A DNA stretch of 36,177 bases from Pseudomonadota bacterium. GTDB taxonomy: Bacteria; Pseudomonadota; Alphaproteobacteria; Rickettsiales; SXRF01. The notes below the pieces were generated by a model. It saw nothing but the letters and a program-made list of their open reading frames with translations. It was not told the origin of the DNA and made no database searches. Each line of letters opens with the position of its first letter. The stretch's first letter is position 1. The translations under genes were made by a program, and so were the position numbers. The stretch covers positions 1 through 36,177 of the forward strand of contig JAGWLJ010000001.1 in the NCBI GenBank assembly GCA_028873275.1, written 5' to 3'. Of the stretch, positions 1 to 7,687 are shown in pieces.

Positions 1-897
1 GACTTCGCGCCCGAGTACAGTGTAGGAAATGCGGCCATCCTGCGGGTTGCGCGTCTCGGCGATGTTCATGCCTGACATAATCTTGACGCGCACCGCCATC
101 GCCGACCAGTAGTCGCGGTGGAACGAGCGCACCTGCTGCATCTGCCCGTCGATGCGGTAACGTAGCCGCAAAAAGGTACCCTCCGGCTCGAAATGGATGT
201 CCGAGGCACCAGCTTTGATGGCATCCACCAGCAACGCATTGACCAGACGCACCGTCGGGTTAATGTAACCTTCTTGCCTGCCATCGAGCTTGGCGTTTTC
301 GCGGATGCCGGTTTCGATCTCGCGCAGAATACCATCAACAGAAATTTCATAGTCGTAATACTGGTCGATGAGTTCGAGGATTTCCGAATCGGTGCAGTAA
401 ATTGGCACGATCTTGGTGTTCTTCGGCATATGGCGGCGCACCTGGTCGATGGCCAGCACGTTGTACACATCGGCCATGGCTAGCTGCAACGTTTCATTCT
501 CGTAGGAGACCGGTATTACCTTATGGCGCGCCGCCAGTTCCTTGGGAATACGGCGCACTACGGTCGAATCGAGCATGGTCGATTTGGGATCGAATTTTTC
601 CGTACCTGACGATTCCGCCAACACCTCGCCCAGTGCGCTTTCAGTAACAAAACCCATTTCGACCAAGATGGCGCCGAAGAGTTTTTTGGTATTGCGCTGC
701 TCAGTAAGGACAATTTGCAACTGATCGGGAGAAATCAGGCCGAGATGCACCAGCTTTTCGCCAAGACGCACCGGCGGCTGCGTCGAGGCCGCCGATTCAA
801 CCTGCGCTAGCACCACCTCATCGCCAGACGTCTTGGCACTTTCAGCCAATGGGCCGTGCGATTTGTCCGATTTTGCAGAGTGGTTTGACATGGTCAT
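1..897 (-). CDS. GspE/PulE/PilB family secretion or pilus assembly ATPase, N-terminal part (cut by window start)
   Basis: The frame is open from an ATG at 897 to the window edge, giving about 299 residues of a longer protein. A second in-frame ATG lies at 891. After about 40 low-complexity residues comes an MshEN/T2SSE-N domain (RLGEKLVHLGLISPDQL, then FGAILVEMGFVTE). The start of the ATPase proper follows, with SDIHFEPEG, LRYRIDGQM and MNIAETRNPQDGRI, which are typical of GspE/PilB ATPases. Walker A and B lie beyond the window, so they cannot be checked. The family powers type II secretion or type IV pilus extension from the cytoplasmic face of the inner membrane. Without neighbours on the left I cannot choose between GspE and PilB. 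The upstream gene on the same strand ends 128 bases away, so it may have its own promoter. Confidence 0.88.
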   Translation of the reverse strand, partial: MTMSNHSAKSDKSHGPLAESAKTSGDEVVLAQVESAASTQPPVRLGEKLVHLGLISPDQLQIVLTEQRNTKKLFGAILVEMGFVTESALGEVLAESSGTEKFDPKSTMLDSTVVRRIPKELAARHKVIPVSYENETLQLAMADVYNVLAIDQVRRHMPKNTKIVPIYCTDSEILELIDQYYDYEISVDGILREIETGIRENAKLDGRQEGYINPTVRLVNALLVDAIKAGASDIHFEPEGTFLRLRYRIDGQMQQVRSFHRDYWSAMAVRVKIMSGMNIAETRNPQDGRISYTVLGREV

Positions 898-1025
898 TAC
901 ACGATATGGATACCGTCGATACGCACACCTGCGCACAACGACGCCAAGACACTCTATCAGTGTTAATCAGAAAAGATTGAAATTGGGTTAAGATATTGAG
1001 ATTAAAGCTATTCCTTAATTTTTTA
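898..1025. other. AT-rich intergenic gap with a short inverted repeat
   Basis: This gap separates two minus-strand genes. It is AT-rich compared with its flanks. ACACT at 949-953 and AGTGT at 959-963 form a 5-bp inverted repeat with a 5-base centre. It lies upstream of the GspE-like gene and could be an operator or a weak hairpin. No GC-rich hairpin with a T-run is seen, and I found no convincing -35/-10 pair. Confidence 0.3.
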
Positions 1026-4000
1026 TTAAGCAGCGACGGTACGCAGGTTCAGGCGCTTCAGGCAGACATCAATCCACAACATCGTCAGCTTTTCCTGCAC
1101 GGAATTTTGTTTCAGGCGCTCGTTTAAGTGTTCCCATGACACCGTATCTAGTAGTTGATCCTGATTGAAACAGGAATAGACGTAGCTTTCCGTGCCGGTC
1201 TCCGGATTAATGTGCTTCTGCAGGCACTGAGCGCAGATTTCCTTCATCATGCACTGCATCGGCGAGTTGATGCTGCCGATGGCCGTATGCTTCGGGTTCA
1301 TATAGGGAACGAGTGCCCCGTGCCGCGCCATGGCGACGGCGGCCATCATGCGGTCGGAACCGATGGCGATGAGGCGGTCAATGGAGGAAAATGTCACCTG
1401 CCTTTTGCCTATTTCGCCCTTGGCGTAGGCCACCATCGCCTCGACGATATTGCCATGGAACGAAGCGTCCTGCGGGCGATGTGCTGACAATGCTGTTTCA
1501 TCGCAGCACCAGATGACCTGATCGGCGGCGGCTTCGATTTCTGCGACTTTATAGCGGTCTATGGCTTTTTTGTATCCAGCAAAATACAGCACTTTCGATC
1601 CTTTTTCACGCGCTCTTTTTCCAATCGAAAACAGAACGGCATTGCCCAACCCACCGCCCGCCAACAGGATATTCTCACCCGCAGGAATGTGGGTCGGTGT
1701 GCCCGTCGGTCCCATCAGCACTACCGGCTCGCCGGGCTTCAAGTGGGCGCACAAATCCGACGATCCGCCCATTTCCAGCGCAATCACTGATACGAGGCCT
1801 TTTTCTCTATCCACCCAGGCGCCGGTCATGGCGAGGCCTTCCATGGCTAAAATAGTGGTCGGGATTCGGAATTCGGGATCTGGGGAAATATTTTTTTCCT
1901 GAATCCTCAAAGCGAGTGCTTCAAAATTCTGGAGTCTGTAGAATTGCCCCGGCTCGAATCGTGCTGCCGCTAGCGGCGCATGGATGACAACTTCCACAAT
2001 CGTTGGCGTTAGCCGCTTCACTTCATGCACCGTTGCACGCAGCTGTGCGTTGATATTCTGCAAAAACTTCTGGCTGACGCGCGGACGGCTTTTTTTAAGC
2101 ACCCGCGTCACCACCGGATATCCCTGCTTGGCGCTGCCCATGGCCTTGACCACGTTGCCCGCGAACGACGGATGCAGATCGCCGAAAAAACTGACCGAGC
2201 AACCCGCACCGCCCGAGGCCATCAACACCTGCGGTGTGGTGGGCTTGGCAATCCGCCCCGGCGACACCGGATTTCCTTCCTCATCCACCGCGCGGAAATA
2301 TTTTCCATCGAGCTCAAAATGTTCAGTGTCCTCGCGAGCAAGCACCGTATTGGGATTGGTCCCGGCAGCCACAAGAATAGCACGCGCCGGAATGGAAATG
2401 GTCTCCATCGTGCCAGATTTTTTCAGCGTGATGCTGGCTGCATGGCCAAAATGATCAACATCAATATGCGCCGGTTCCCAGTTTTCCGCGAAGAAAATTC
2501 CTTCCTCGAACGCTTTTTCCACTTCCTCGTGATTGAGCCGATAGCTCGGTGCGTCGATCAGCCGCTTGCGGTACACTAGTTTGACGCCACCCCACTCATC
2601 CAGTAAGGTGAATATATCCGGATTTGCTTTTTTTCTCTCCTCGCGAATGGCGCGCCCGTGCGTGATAAATTCCTCGGCGATGATGTTATCTTCCTCGCTC
2701 CAGCCCGCGCGCACCACCTGCTCGCCGCACTCGACCACTAGCGCCTCATAGCGGGTGAGGAATTTTTCCACCTGCACCGAGTAATAGGCCAGCGATTCGG
2801 TCGCCGTATCAATGGCCGTAAGCCCACCGCCGATGACCACCACCGGCAGGCGCAACTGCAGATTGGCAATCGAATCTTTTTTCGCCGCACCCGTCAGCTG
2901 CAGCGCCATCAAGAAATCCGATGCCGCACGCACACCGCGCGCCATGCCGTTTTTCATGTCAATCAGCGTTGGCCGCCCAGCGCCCATGCACAACGCGATA
3001 TGATCAAACCCCAGCGCATGCGCGTTTTCGTAAGTGAGCGATGAGCCGAAACGCACGCCACCGATCATCGAAAATTCGGCACGACGTTCCAAAAGCAGGC
3101 GAATGATTTTGAGATAATTTTTATCCCAACGCACGGTGATGCCGTATTCGGCGACGCCACCAAACCCAGCCAGACTACGTTCATCCAGCGATTCTGTGAG
3201 CGTGGAGATATCTTTGATTGGTTCGAACGACACGCGCTCACCCGTAGCAGTGACGCCGGAAATATGTTCCGCCACCGGCTCGATTTTAAGCCCGTCCACG
3301 CCGACCACCACATGCCCGTCATTCATCAGATGATGCGCCAGCGTGTAACCCGCCGGGCCGAGCCCGGCCACCAGCACCTTGTAGCCGCTTTCCTTTTTCG
3401 GCAGCGGGCGTTCGAAGTTGAGCGGGTTCCAGCGCGTGAGCAGCGAATAAATCTCAAAGCCATAGGGCAATGCAAGAATATCTTTCAGCGTGCGCGTTTC
3501 GGCCTGCGGTATATTGACCGGATCCTGCTTCTGGTAGATACAAGATTTCATGCAATCGTTGCAGATGCGGTGCCCGGTGCCAGCGCACATCGGATTGTCG
3601 ATTACCACCACTGCCAGCGCACCAAGCGGGAAACCTCTGGATTTTATCTCATTCATTTCAGATATTTTTTCTTCCAGCGGGCAACCAGCAAGAGTGATGC
3701 CGAGAGTACTTTTTTTATATTGCGTGTTCTGTGTTCCGCGTTTCGCGCCCAAGCCGTCTGCCGCACTAGACAGAGAACCTGGAATACTGAGCACTTTCTC
3801 TTTCATGCCTTTCGAGCAGGAATCCCGGCCATGATGATGGCAGAAAATGCAGTAATGCGAGTTATCCAGCGCCTGCGCCAGCGAGCCACCGTCATCGGTC
3901 AGCGCGAATCCTTGTCGCGCGCGCAAGTGATTTTTCGGCAATCGCAGCACCTGTATCCCATCGCGATTCTCAGTCTCCACCGGCACCAGATGTTCGGGAT

Positions 4001-4574
4001 CAAGTTTTTTTGGTTGCTTGAAGAGGATCCCATGCGCATGCCGCTGACACCCAGCTTCCGAATAGAGCGCCCACGCGGCATAGCGGCTGGCGATTTCCAG
4101 CAGCGATTTATGATCCTCTTCCTTTTCCAACCAGCCCATGACGACTGTGGCGAACACCATTTCGAAATGCTCATCCTCCACCGGTACCAATGGAAGCATG
4201 CCCAACAATGCATCGCCGCTGACATGCCTGGCTTCTTCCGGTGTCAATGTCTTGGCGGCACGACGCTGCACGAAGATTCGCTTACAGGAATACAGCGGCG
4301 CAAGTTGGTGATGCTGCTCTGCCAAATACCGCAATTCTTTTTCGATGCCGAACAGTTTGCCGATGAAATCTTCTACCTGCGGCGCGAGATCTAGAAGTAG
4401 CTGTGAATGGTCTTTGTTCGCCAGCGATGTCGGCTCGGCGCGAGAGGCCATGAACCGGTTAAAAAGCGCCACATCCGCAGCCTTCAGCACACCCACGAAC
4501 GTCGCATCGAGCTTGATCAGCCCGTCGCGCGTATAAAGGTCATCGAAAGAAATGCCGAAGGCGAGCTGCATCAT
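1026..4574 (-). CDS. FAD-dependent pyridine nucleotide oxidoreductase: GltD/NfnB-like half fused to PyrK/NfnA-like half
   Basis: The protein has 1182 residues. About residues 1-230 are of unrecognised type. At about 240-330 there are Cys-rich stretches (CIFCHHHGRDSC, then CAGTGHRICNDCMKSC) like the iron-sulfur N-terminus of GltD/NfnB. A first dinucleotide fold (VLVAGLGPAG) is near residue 400, a second (VVVIGGGLTAIDTATE) near 575, and ILVAAGTNPNT follows. From about 840 there is a ferredoxin-reductase fold (RFEPGQFYRL), an NAD-binding motif (LLAGGGLGNAVLFS) near 965 and a terminal Cys cluster C-x5-C-x2-C-x17-C near 1105-1134, as in PyrK/NfnA 2Fe-2S sites. It most likely moves electrons between NAD(P)H and another carrier. 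The substrate is unknown. Its ATG overlaps the cysNC stop by one base (TGATG), so the two are translationally coupled. Similar long fusions are known in alphaproteobacteria, to my recollection. Confidence 0.8.
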   Translation of the reverse strand: MMQLAFGISFDDLYTRDGLIKLDATFVGVLKAADVALFNRFMASRAEPTSLANKDHSQLLLDLAPQVEDFIGKLFGIEKELRYLAEQHHQLAPLYSCKRIFVQRRAAKTLTPEEARHVSGDALLGMLPLVPVEDEHFEMVFATVVMGWLEKEEDHKSLLEIASRYAAWALYSEAGCQRHAHGILFKQPKKLDPEHLVPVETENRDGIQVLRLPKNHLRARQGFALTDDGGSLAQALDNSHYCIFCHHHGRDSCSKGMKEKVLSIPGSLSSAADGLGAKRGTQNTQYKKSTLGITLAGCPLEEKISEMNEIKSRGFPLGALAVVVIDNPMCAGTGHRICNDCMKSCIYQKQDPVNIPQAETRTLKDILALPYGFEIYSLLTRWNPLNFERPLPKKESGYKVLVAGLGPAGYTLAHHLMNDGHVVVGVDGLKIEPVAEHISGVTATGERVSFEPIKDISTLTESLDERSLAGFGGVAEYGITVRWDKNYLKIIRLLLERRAEFSMIGGVRFGSSLTYENAHALGFDHIALCMGAGRPTLIDMKNGMARGVRAASDFLMALQLTGAAKKDSIANLQLRLPVVVIGGGLTAIDTATESLAYYSVQVEKFLTRYEALVVECGEQVVRAGWSEEDNIIAEEFITHGRAIREERKKANPDIFTLLDEWGGVKLVYRKRLIDAPSYRLNHEEVEKAFEEGIFFAENWEPAHIDVDHFGHAASITLKKSGTMETISIPARAILVAAGTNPNTVLAREDTEHFELDGKYFRAVDEEGNPVSPGRIAKPTTPQVLMASGGAGCSVSFFGDLHPSFAGNVVKAMGSAKQGYPVVTRVLKKSRPRVSQKFLQNINAQLRATVHEVKRLTPTIVEVVIHAPLAAARFEPGQFYRLQNFEALALRIQEKNISPDPEFRIPTTILAMEGLAMTGAWVDREKGLVSVIALEMGGSSDLCAHLKPGEPVVLMGPTGTPTHIPAGENILLAGGGLGNAVLFSIGKRAREKGSKVLYFAGYKKAIDRYKVAEIEAAADQVIWCCDETALSAHRPQDASFHGNIVEAMVAYAKGEIGKRQVTFSSIDRLIAIGSDRMMAAVAMARHGALVPYMNPKHTAIGSINSPMQCMMKEICAQCLQKHINPETGTESYVYSCFNQDQLLDTVSWEHLNERLKQNSVQEKLTMLWIDVCLKRLNLRTVAA

Positions 4575-6559
4575 CAGATACCCATTCCGCCGAATTCATT
4601 CGGACTTTCCACCGCCAGATGCTTCACCGGCTCAACCAAATGGTGCTCGACATAATTCACCAGCGCCTCGACGCTCTCCTCAACGCTCATCTTTTCCGTG
4701 TCGATGACGAGGTCGAGGCTTTCCGGCTCTTCATACGGCGCGCTGATGCCGGTGAATTCCTTGATCTCCCCTGCCCGCGCCTTTTTATACAGCCCCTTGG
4801 TGTCGCGTTTCTCACAGGTTTTCAGCGACGCCTTGATATAGATATTGTGAAAAAATTCCGGCGCCATGGCGCGCACGCAGCGGCGGTCATCCTGATACGG
4901 CGAGATGAACGAGCTGATGACGATGGTACCCGACTGCGCGAACAATGCCGCCACTTCGCCGACGCGGCGGATATTCTCGCTACGGTCTTCCGGCGCAAAG
5001 CCAAGGTCGCGGTTGAGGCCTTTCCTGATATTGTCGCCGTCGAGCGCAAACACGTGGTAGCCCTTGTCGAACAGACGCTTCTGCAGGAGTTTAGCCAACG
5101 TCGATTTACCGGAGCCGGACAGCCCGGTGAACCACAGCACGCCACCGAAATGCCCGTTCATCAGCGCGCGGGCTTCGTGCGTGACGCCGAAATCAACGCC
5201 GACAATATTTTTCGATTTGACCTGCGAGGGTTTGGCGGCGCGCTGGTCGAAGAAACCCTCCGTGCTGATGATGCCGCCGCCAGCGACGTCATAATCCTGC
5301 AAAATAACAAAACGCCCGATCCTGGGATTGACAGAAAAATCATCGACCGCCACCTGTGATCGCGTGCGGAAAATCACCTCGGCAACCTGCCCGCACTCGA
5401 CCTGCGACGCCTTCACCTGCCCGAGCGATTCGGCGTCAATGATATGCTCGATGATTTTTATCTCGGCCAACGTTTCCGTGGTACCAATCTTGATTTTATA
5501 ACGTTTCTGCACTTCCAGGGGCTTGCGCCCCAGCCAGAAAATCCGCGCGCGGAATTGATTGGTCAGCATTGGCGCGCCTTTCACGTGACTGATGACATGC
5601 CCGCGTTCGACGAAAATCTGGTCAGTCAGCGTAATACCCACCGATTGCCCGGCAGACGCGCTTCGAGGTTTTTCCTTTTCCGGCCAGGCCTCGATGCCGG
5701 CAACTTTCGCCTGCACGTTACTCGGCGAAAATAATAATGTATCGCCGACACGCAGTATCCCGCTTTCGATGCGCCCGGCGATGATGCGCCGCTGGTCGAA
5801 CTTGTACACATCCTGCACGGGAAACCGCAGCGACAGGTGATCTTCTGCCGCCGACGTACCGAAATAGTCAAGGGAGCCGATAACGCTGTCACCTTCATAC
5901 CACTTCATCTGCGCCGACGCCAATGCGACGTTGTCACCCTCGCGCGCTGAGATTGGAATGAAGCAGGTGGGATCGATGTCGACGCTTTTCAAATACTCGC
6001 GGTATTCGTGCTCAATGGCGCGGAAGATTTTTTCATCATAGCCCACCATGTCCATCTTGTTGACCAACACGGCAATCTGTCGCACGCCGAGCAGGTGCAG
6101 CAGGTAGCCGTGGCGGCGGCTCTGCTCACGGATACCTTCATGCGCGTCAATGAGCAGCAGCGCCGCGTCGGCCTGCGCCGCACCGGTGATCATGTTTTTG
6201 AGGAACTCCTTGTGCCCCGGTGCGTCGATGATGACAACGTCGCGATGCGATGTGCGTAACCAGATTTGCGTCGTGTCGATGGTGATACCCTGATCGCGCT
6301 CTGTCTGCAGTGCGTCCATCAAAAACGACCACTCGAACGACATCCCGCGTTTCTCGCAACTCGCCTTGATGGCGGCGAACTTACCTTCGGGCAGCGAATC
6401 GGTGTCGTGCAGCAACCGCCCGACCAGCGTTGATTTCCCGTGATCAACATGACCGACGATGACGAGTTTGAGCGGCGGCTTGGGGCCAGTTGTCAGTTGA
6501 CAGTTGTCAGTTGACAGTGATGGTTCCTGCACAATCTTCTTTTCTTTTACATTTTTCAT
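4574..6559 (-). CDS. cysNC: CysN-like GTPase fused to adenylylsulfate kinase (CysC)
   Basis: The protein has 661 residues from the ATG at 6559. The N-terminal half is an elongation-factor-like GTPase: P-loop GHVDHGKST near residue 32, switch ERDQGITID, DAPGHKEF, NKMD, then beta-barrel domains. The last 190 residues are an APS kinase: P-loop GLSGSGKST near 475, LDGDNIRKGLNRDLGF, RSENIRRVGEVAALF, SSFISPYQDDR. CysC makes PAPS from adenosine 5'-phosphosulfate, and CysN normally drives CysD. No cysD is next to it, and the GTPase differs from standard CysN (FEWSFLMDALQTERDQGITID, DAPGHKEF). The open frame extends upstream through the tRNA-Val gene, so that extension is rejected. The start at 6559 lacks a clear ribosome binding site, and a heptamer repeat lies in codons 13-24. 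The exact start is therefore uncertain. Confidence 0.85.
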   Translation of the reverse strand: MKNVKEKKIVQEPSLSTDNCQLTTGPKPPLKLVIVGHVDHGKSTLVGRLLHDTDSLPEGKFAAIKASCEKRGMSFEWSFLMDALQTERDQGITIDTTQIWLRTSHRDVVIIDAPGHKEFLKNMITGAAQADAALLLIDAHEGIREQSRRHGYLLHLLGVRQIAVLVNKMDMVGYDEKIFRAIEHEYREYLKSVDIDPTCFIPISAREGDNVALASAQMKWYEGDSVIGSLDYFGTSAAEDHLSLRFPVQDVYKFDQRRIIAGRIESGILRVGDTLLFSPSNVQAKVAGIEAWPEKEKPRSASAGQSVGITLTDQIFVERGHVISHVKGAPMLTNQFRARIFWLGRKPLEVQKRYKIKIGTTETLAEIKIIEHIIDAESLGQVKASQVECGQVAEVIFRTRSQVAVDDFSVNPRIGRFVILQDYDVAGGGIISTEGFFDQRAAKPSQVKSKNIVGVDFGVTHEARALMNGHFGGVLWFTGLSGSGKSTLAKLLQKRLFDKGYHVFALDGDNIRKGLNRDLGFAPEDRSENIRRVGEVAALFAQSGTIVISSFISPYQDDRRCVRAMAPEFFHNIYIKASLKTCEKRDTKGLYKKARAGEIKEFTGISAPYEEPESLDLVIDTEKMSVEESVEALVNYVEHHLVEPVKHLAVESPNEFGGMGI

Positions 6560-6584
6560 ACTCTGACAACTGATAACCGGTAAC
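6487..6584. repeat. Heptamer repeat arrays in inverted orientation around the cysNC start
   Basis: On the plus strand, five consecutive 7-base units run from 6487 to 6521: CAGTTGT, CAGTTGA, CAGTTGT, CAGTTGA and the degenerate CAGTGAT. At 6564-6584 lie TGACAAC, TGATAAC and CGGTAAC, the same heptamer in the opposite orientation and decaying. CAGTTGTCAG (6487-6496 and 6501-6510) and CTGACAACTG (6563-6572) are perfect inverted repeats. The cysNC ATG at 6557-6559 is in the space between them. The first array is inside the coding frame and is translated. Confidence 0.8.
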
Positions 6585-6620
6585 TGGCGTAAGCCACCCG
6601 AAGTTCCGCAGGGCGTAGGG

Positions 6621-6697
6621 TGGTGGGCGGCAGAGGGCTCGAACCTCCGACCTCTACGGTGTGAACGTAGCGCTCTGACCAACTGAGCTAGCCGCCC
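6621..6697 (-). tRNA. tRNA-Val (anticodon CAC)
   Basis: Read on the minus strand, the gene starts with acceptor GGGCGGC, then TAGCTCAG of the D arm. The anticodon arm is CTACG-TTCACAC-CGTAG, with CAC at positions 34-36. The T arm carries GGTTCGAGCC. The gene ends in GCCGCCC, discriminator A and an encoded CCA. All four stems pair. It reads GUG codons. The cysNC start codon is 61 bases downstream on the same strand with no terminator between them. Confidence 0.96.
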
Positions 6698-6708
6698 GCG
6701 CGGGTGGT

Positions 6709-6737
6709 TATATAAACGGCGGAGAAATGATTTACAA
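6709..6737 (-). promoter_or_regulatory. Sigma-70-like promoter of tRNA-Val
   Basis: On the minus strand, TTGTAA (6737-6732) and TATATA (6714-6709) are separated by 17 bases. The -10 box ends 11 bases before the mature tRNA 5' end. With no terminator before cysNC, this promoter may also serve cysNC and the oxidoreductase. Confidence 0.6.
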
Positions 6738-6900
6738 TCGTATTGTGAGGACTAGACGTTTTTATCATGTTCCTCAAATAAATACCGGCTGTCACAAAAC
6801 TGTCACAAACCGGGAAATCCATTTTTCATTAAAATGTAATGCACTTTTGGAGAAGGATGGGCTAAGATTTAACTCAAGAACGCGTTTGAGAATCGTAGCC

Positions 6901-7071
6901 ATGCCCATTTGGAACAAACCAATAGATCATATTAAAGAAATCCAAGGAATGGATACATTGGGTGAATTCCATCCTCTGCCTGATGTGCAAAGAAGCGCTC
7001 ATCCAAGCGGCTTACCAAATAATTTGAAAGGCAATGCTACTCCGGGCCGAAATGGCCCGCGTACGCCCTAA
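6901..7071 (+). CDS. Doubtful small ORF in AT-rich gap
   Basis: This ORF has 56 residues from the ATG at 6901. The frame is open from an ATG at 6727, which would give 114 residues, but that longer version looks like random AT-rich sequence. The product (starting MPIWNKPIDHIKEIQGMDTL) is hydrophilic with no signal peptide, membrane segment or family I recognise. No strong ribosome binding site precedes either start. The region 6698-7082 is visibly richer in A+T than its surroundings. It may be a decayed or laterally acquired fragment, or not a gene at all. Confidence 0.25.
   Translation: MPIWNKPIDHIKEIQGMDTLGEFHPLPDVQRSAHPSGLPNNLKGNATPGRNGPRTP
7043..7059. terminator. GC hairpin downstream of phaR
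   Basis: CGGGCC (7043-7048) and GGCCCG (7054-7059) form a 6-bp stem with a GAAAT loop. It lies 24 bases past the phaR stop. There is no T-run on either strand, so it is at best a weak or protein-assisted terminator. Confidence 0.35.
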
Positions 7072-7082
7072 TAAAATCAGGC

Positions 7083-7610
7083 TTACCGCTTCGCGCGGGC
7101 TTTGCGCTCTTCCTTGACTTCTTCCTGCGCTTCTTCCTCGCGGCCGCTGAACATCTGGCCGAACGGGTTGAACATCTGCATGGTCTTTTCAAAGAAGGCA
7201 ACGTTCTGCCGCGTGATCTCCTCAAACGGATTGAGCGGCGACAGGTCTTCCACCGCCTTGCCCATCATGCTCTGCATGCGCTCCTGGTTGTTGAGGAAGG
7301 TATTCATGCTGGCCTCCAGATAATGCTGCAGCACGTCATGCATCTTGTCGTCGTAAAAGCGGATGACGGAGCGCAGGAAGCCGGTAGGCAGCATCTGGAA
7401 TCCCTTGGTCTCCTGCTCGAAAATAATCTGCGTCAGCACCTGGCGCGTCAGATCCTGCCCGGTCTTGGCGTCAAGCACGACGAACTGCCTGCCCGCCTTG
7501 ACGCGCTCGCACAGGTCCTCCAGCGTGATATACGCACTGGTTTCGGTATCATAGAGACGCCGGTTGGCGTATTTCTTGATGACCACGGGTTTCGGTTCTT
7601 TCGTTTGCAT
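7083..7610 (-). CDS. phaR: Polyhydroxyalkanoate synthesis regulator PhaR
   Basis: The protein has 175 residues. The N-terminus (VIKKYANRRLYDTETSAYITLEDL, residues 10-33) is the PHB/PHA accumulation regulator DNA-binding domain. It is followed by the accumulation-regulator repeat (LTRQVLTQIIFEQE, MLPTGFLRSVIRFY), and a charged Lys/Glu/Arg tail ends the chain. Family members bind PHB granules and repress phasin and PHA genes when no polymer is present. The gene diverges from the phaE-like/phaC pair across 69 bases, as expected for a regulator of that operon. GAGG upstream of the ATG at 7610 can serve as ribosome binding site. The identification is firm; autoregulation is inferred. Confidence 0.95.
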   Translation of the reverse strand: MQTKEPKPVVIKKYANRRLYDTETSAYITLEDLCERVKAGRQFVVLDAKTGQDLTRQVLTQIIFEQETKGFQMLPTGFLRSVIRFYDDKMHDVLQHYLEASMNTFLNNQERMQSMMGKAVEDLSPLNPFEEITRQNVAFFEKTMQMFNPFGQMFSGREEEAQEEVKEERKARAKR

Positions 7611-7662
7611 AAGCCTCTTATTGCGTTATAACTAGCCAATAAATTGTCATATTTTTACCATT

Positions 7663-7687
7663 AAAGGAGGTTTTTTGCAATGCAAAA
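7663..7687 (+). promoter_or_regulatory. Strong RBS and palindrome over the start codon: candidate PhaR operator
   Basis: AAAGGAGG (7663-7670) is an ideal Shine-Dalgarno sequence 9 bases before the ATG at 7680. Overlapping the start codon is a 15-base palindrome, TTTTGCAATGCAAAA (7673-7687), with TTTTGCA mirrored around the central base. PhaR proteins are known to bind TGC/GCA-type dyads near PHA genes. Assigning this site to PhaR is inference. Confidence 0.45.

Noticed and set aside
3264..4394. Open frame of 376 codons antisense to the flavoprotein gene
   Set aside because: It is fully inside a well-supported gene on the other strand. The His/Arg/Gln-rich product is typical of a shadow frame.
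6487..6521. CRISPR array
   Set aside because: The units are 7 bases with no spacers, and no cas genes are seen.
6560..6682. Longer cysNC start giving 702 residues
   Set aside because: The extra 41 residues would be translated from the tRNA-Val gene and its 3' flank. They show no protein-like pattern.
6621..7082. Genomic island inserted at tRNA-Val
   Set aside because: The AT-rich segment lies on the 5' side of the tRNA, and there is no integrase and no copy of the tRNA 3' end.
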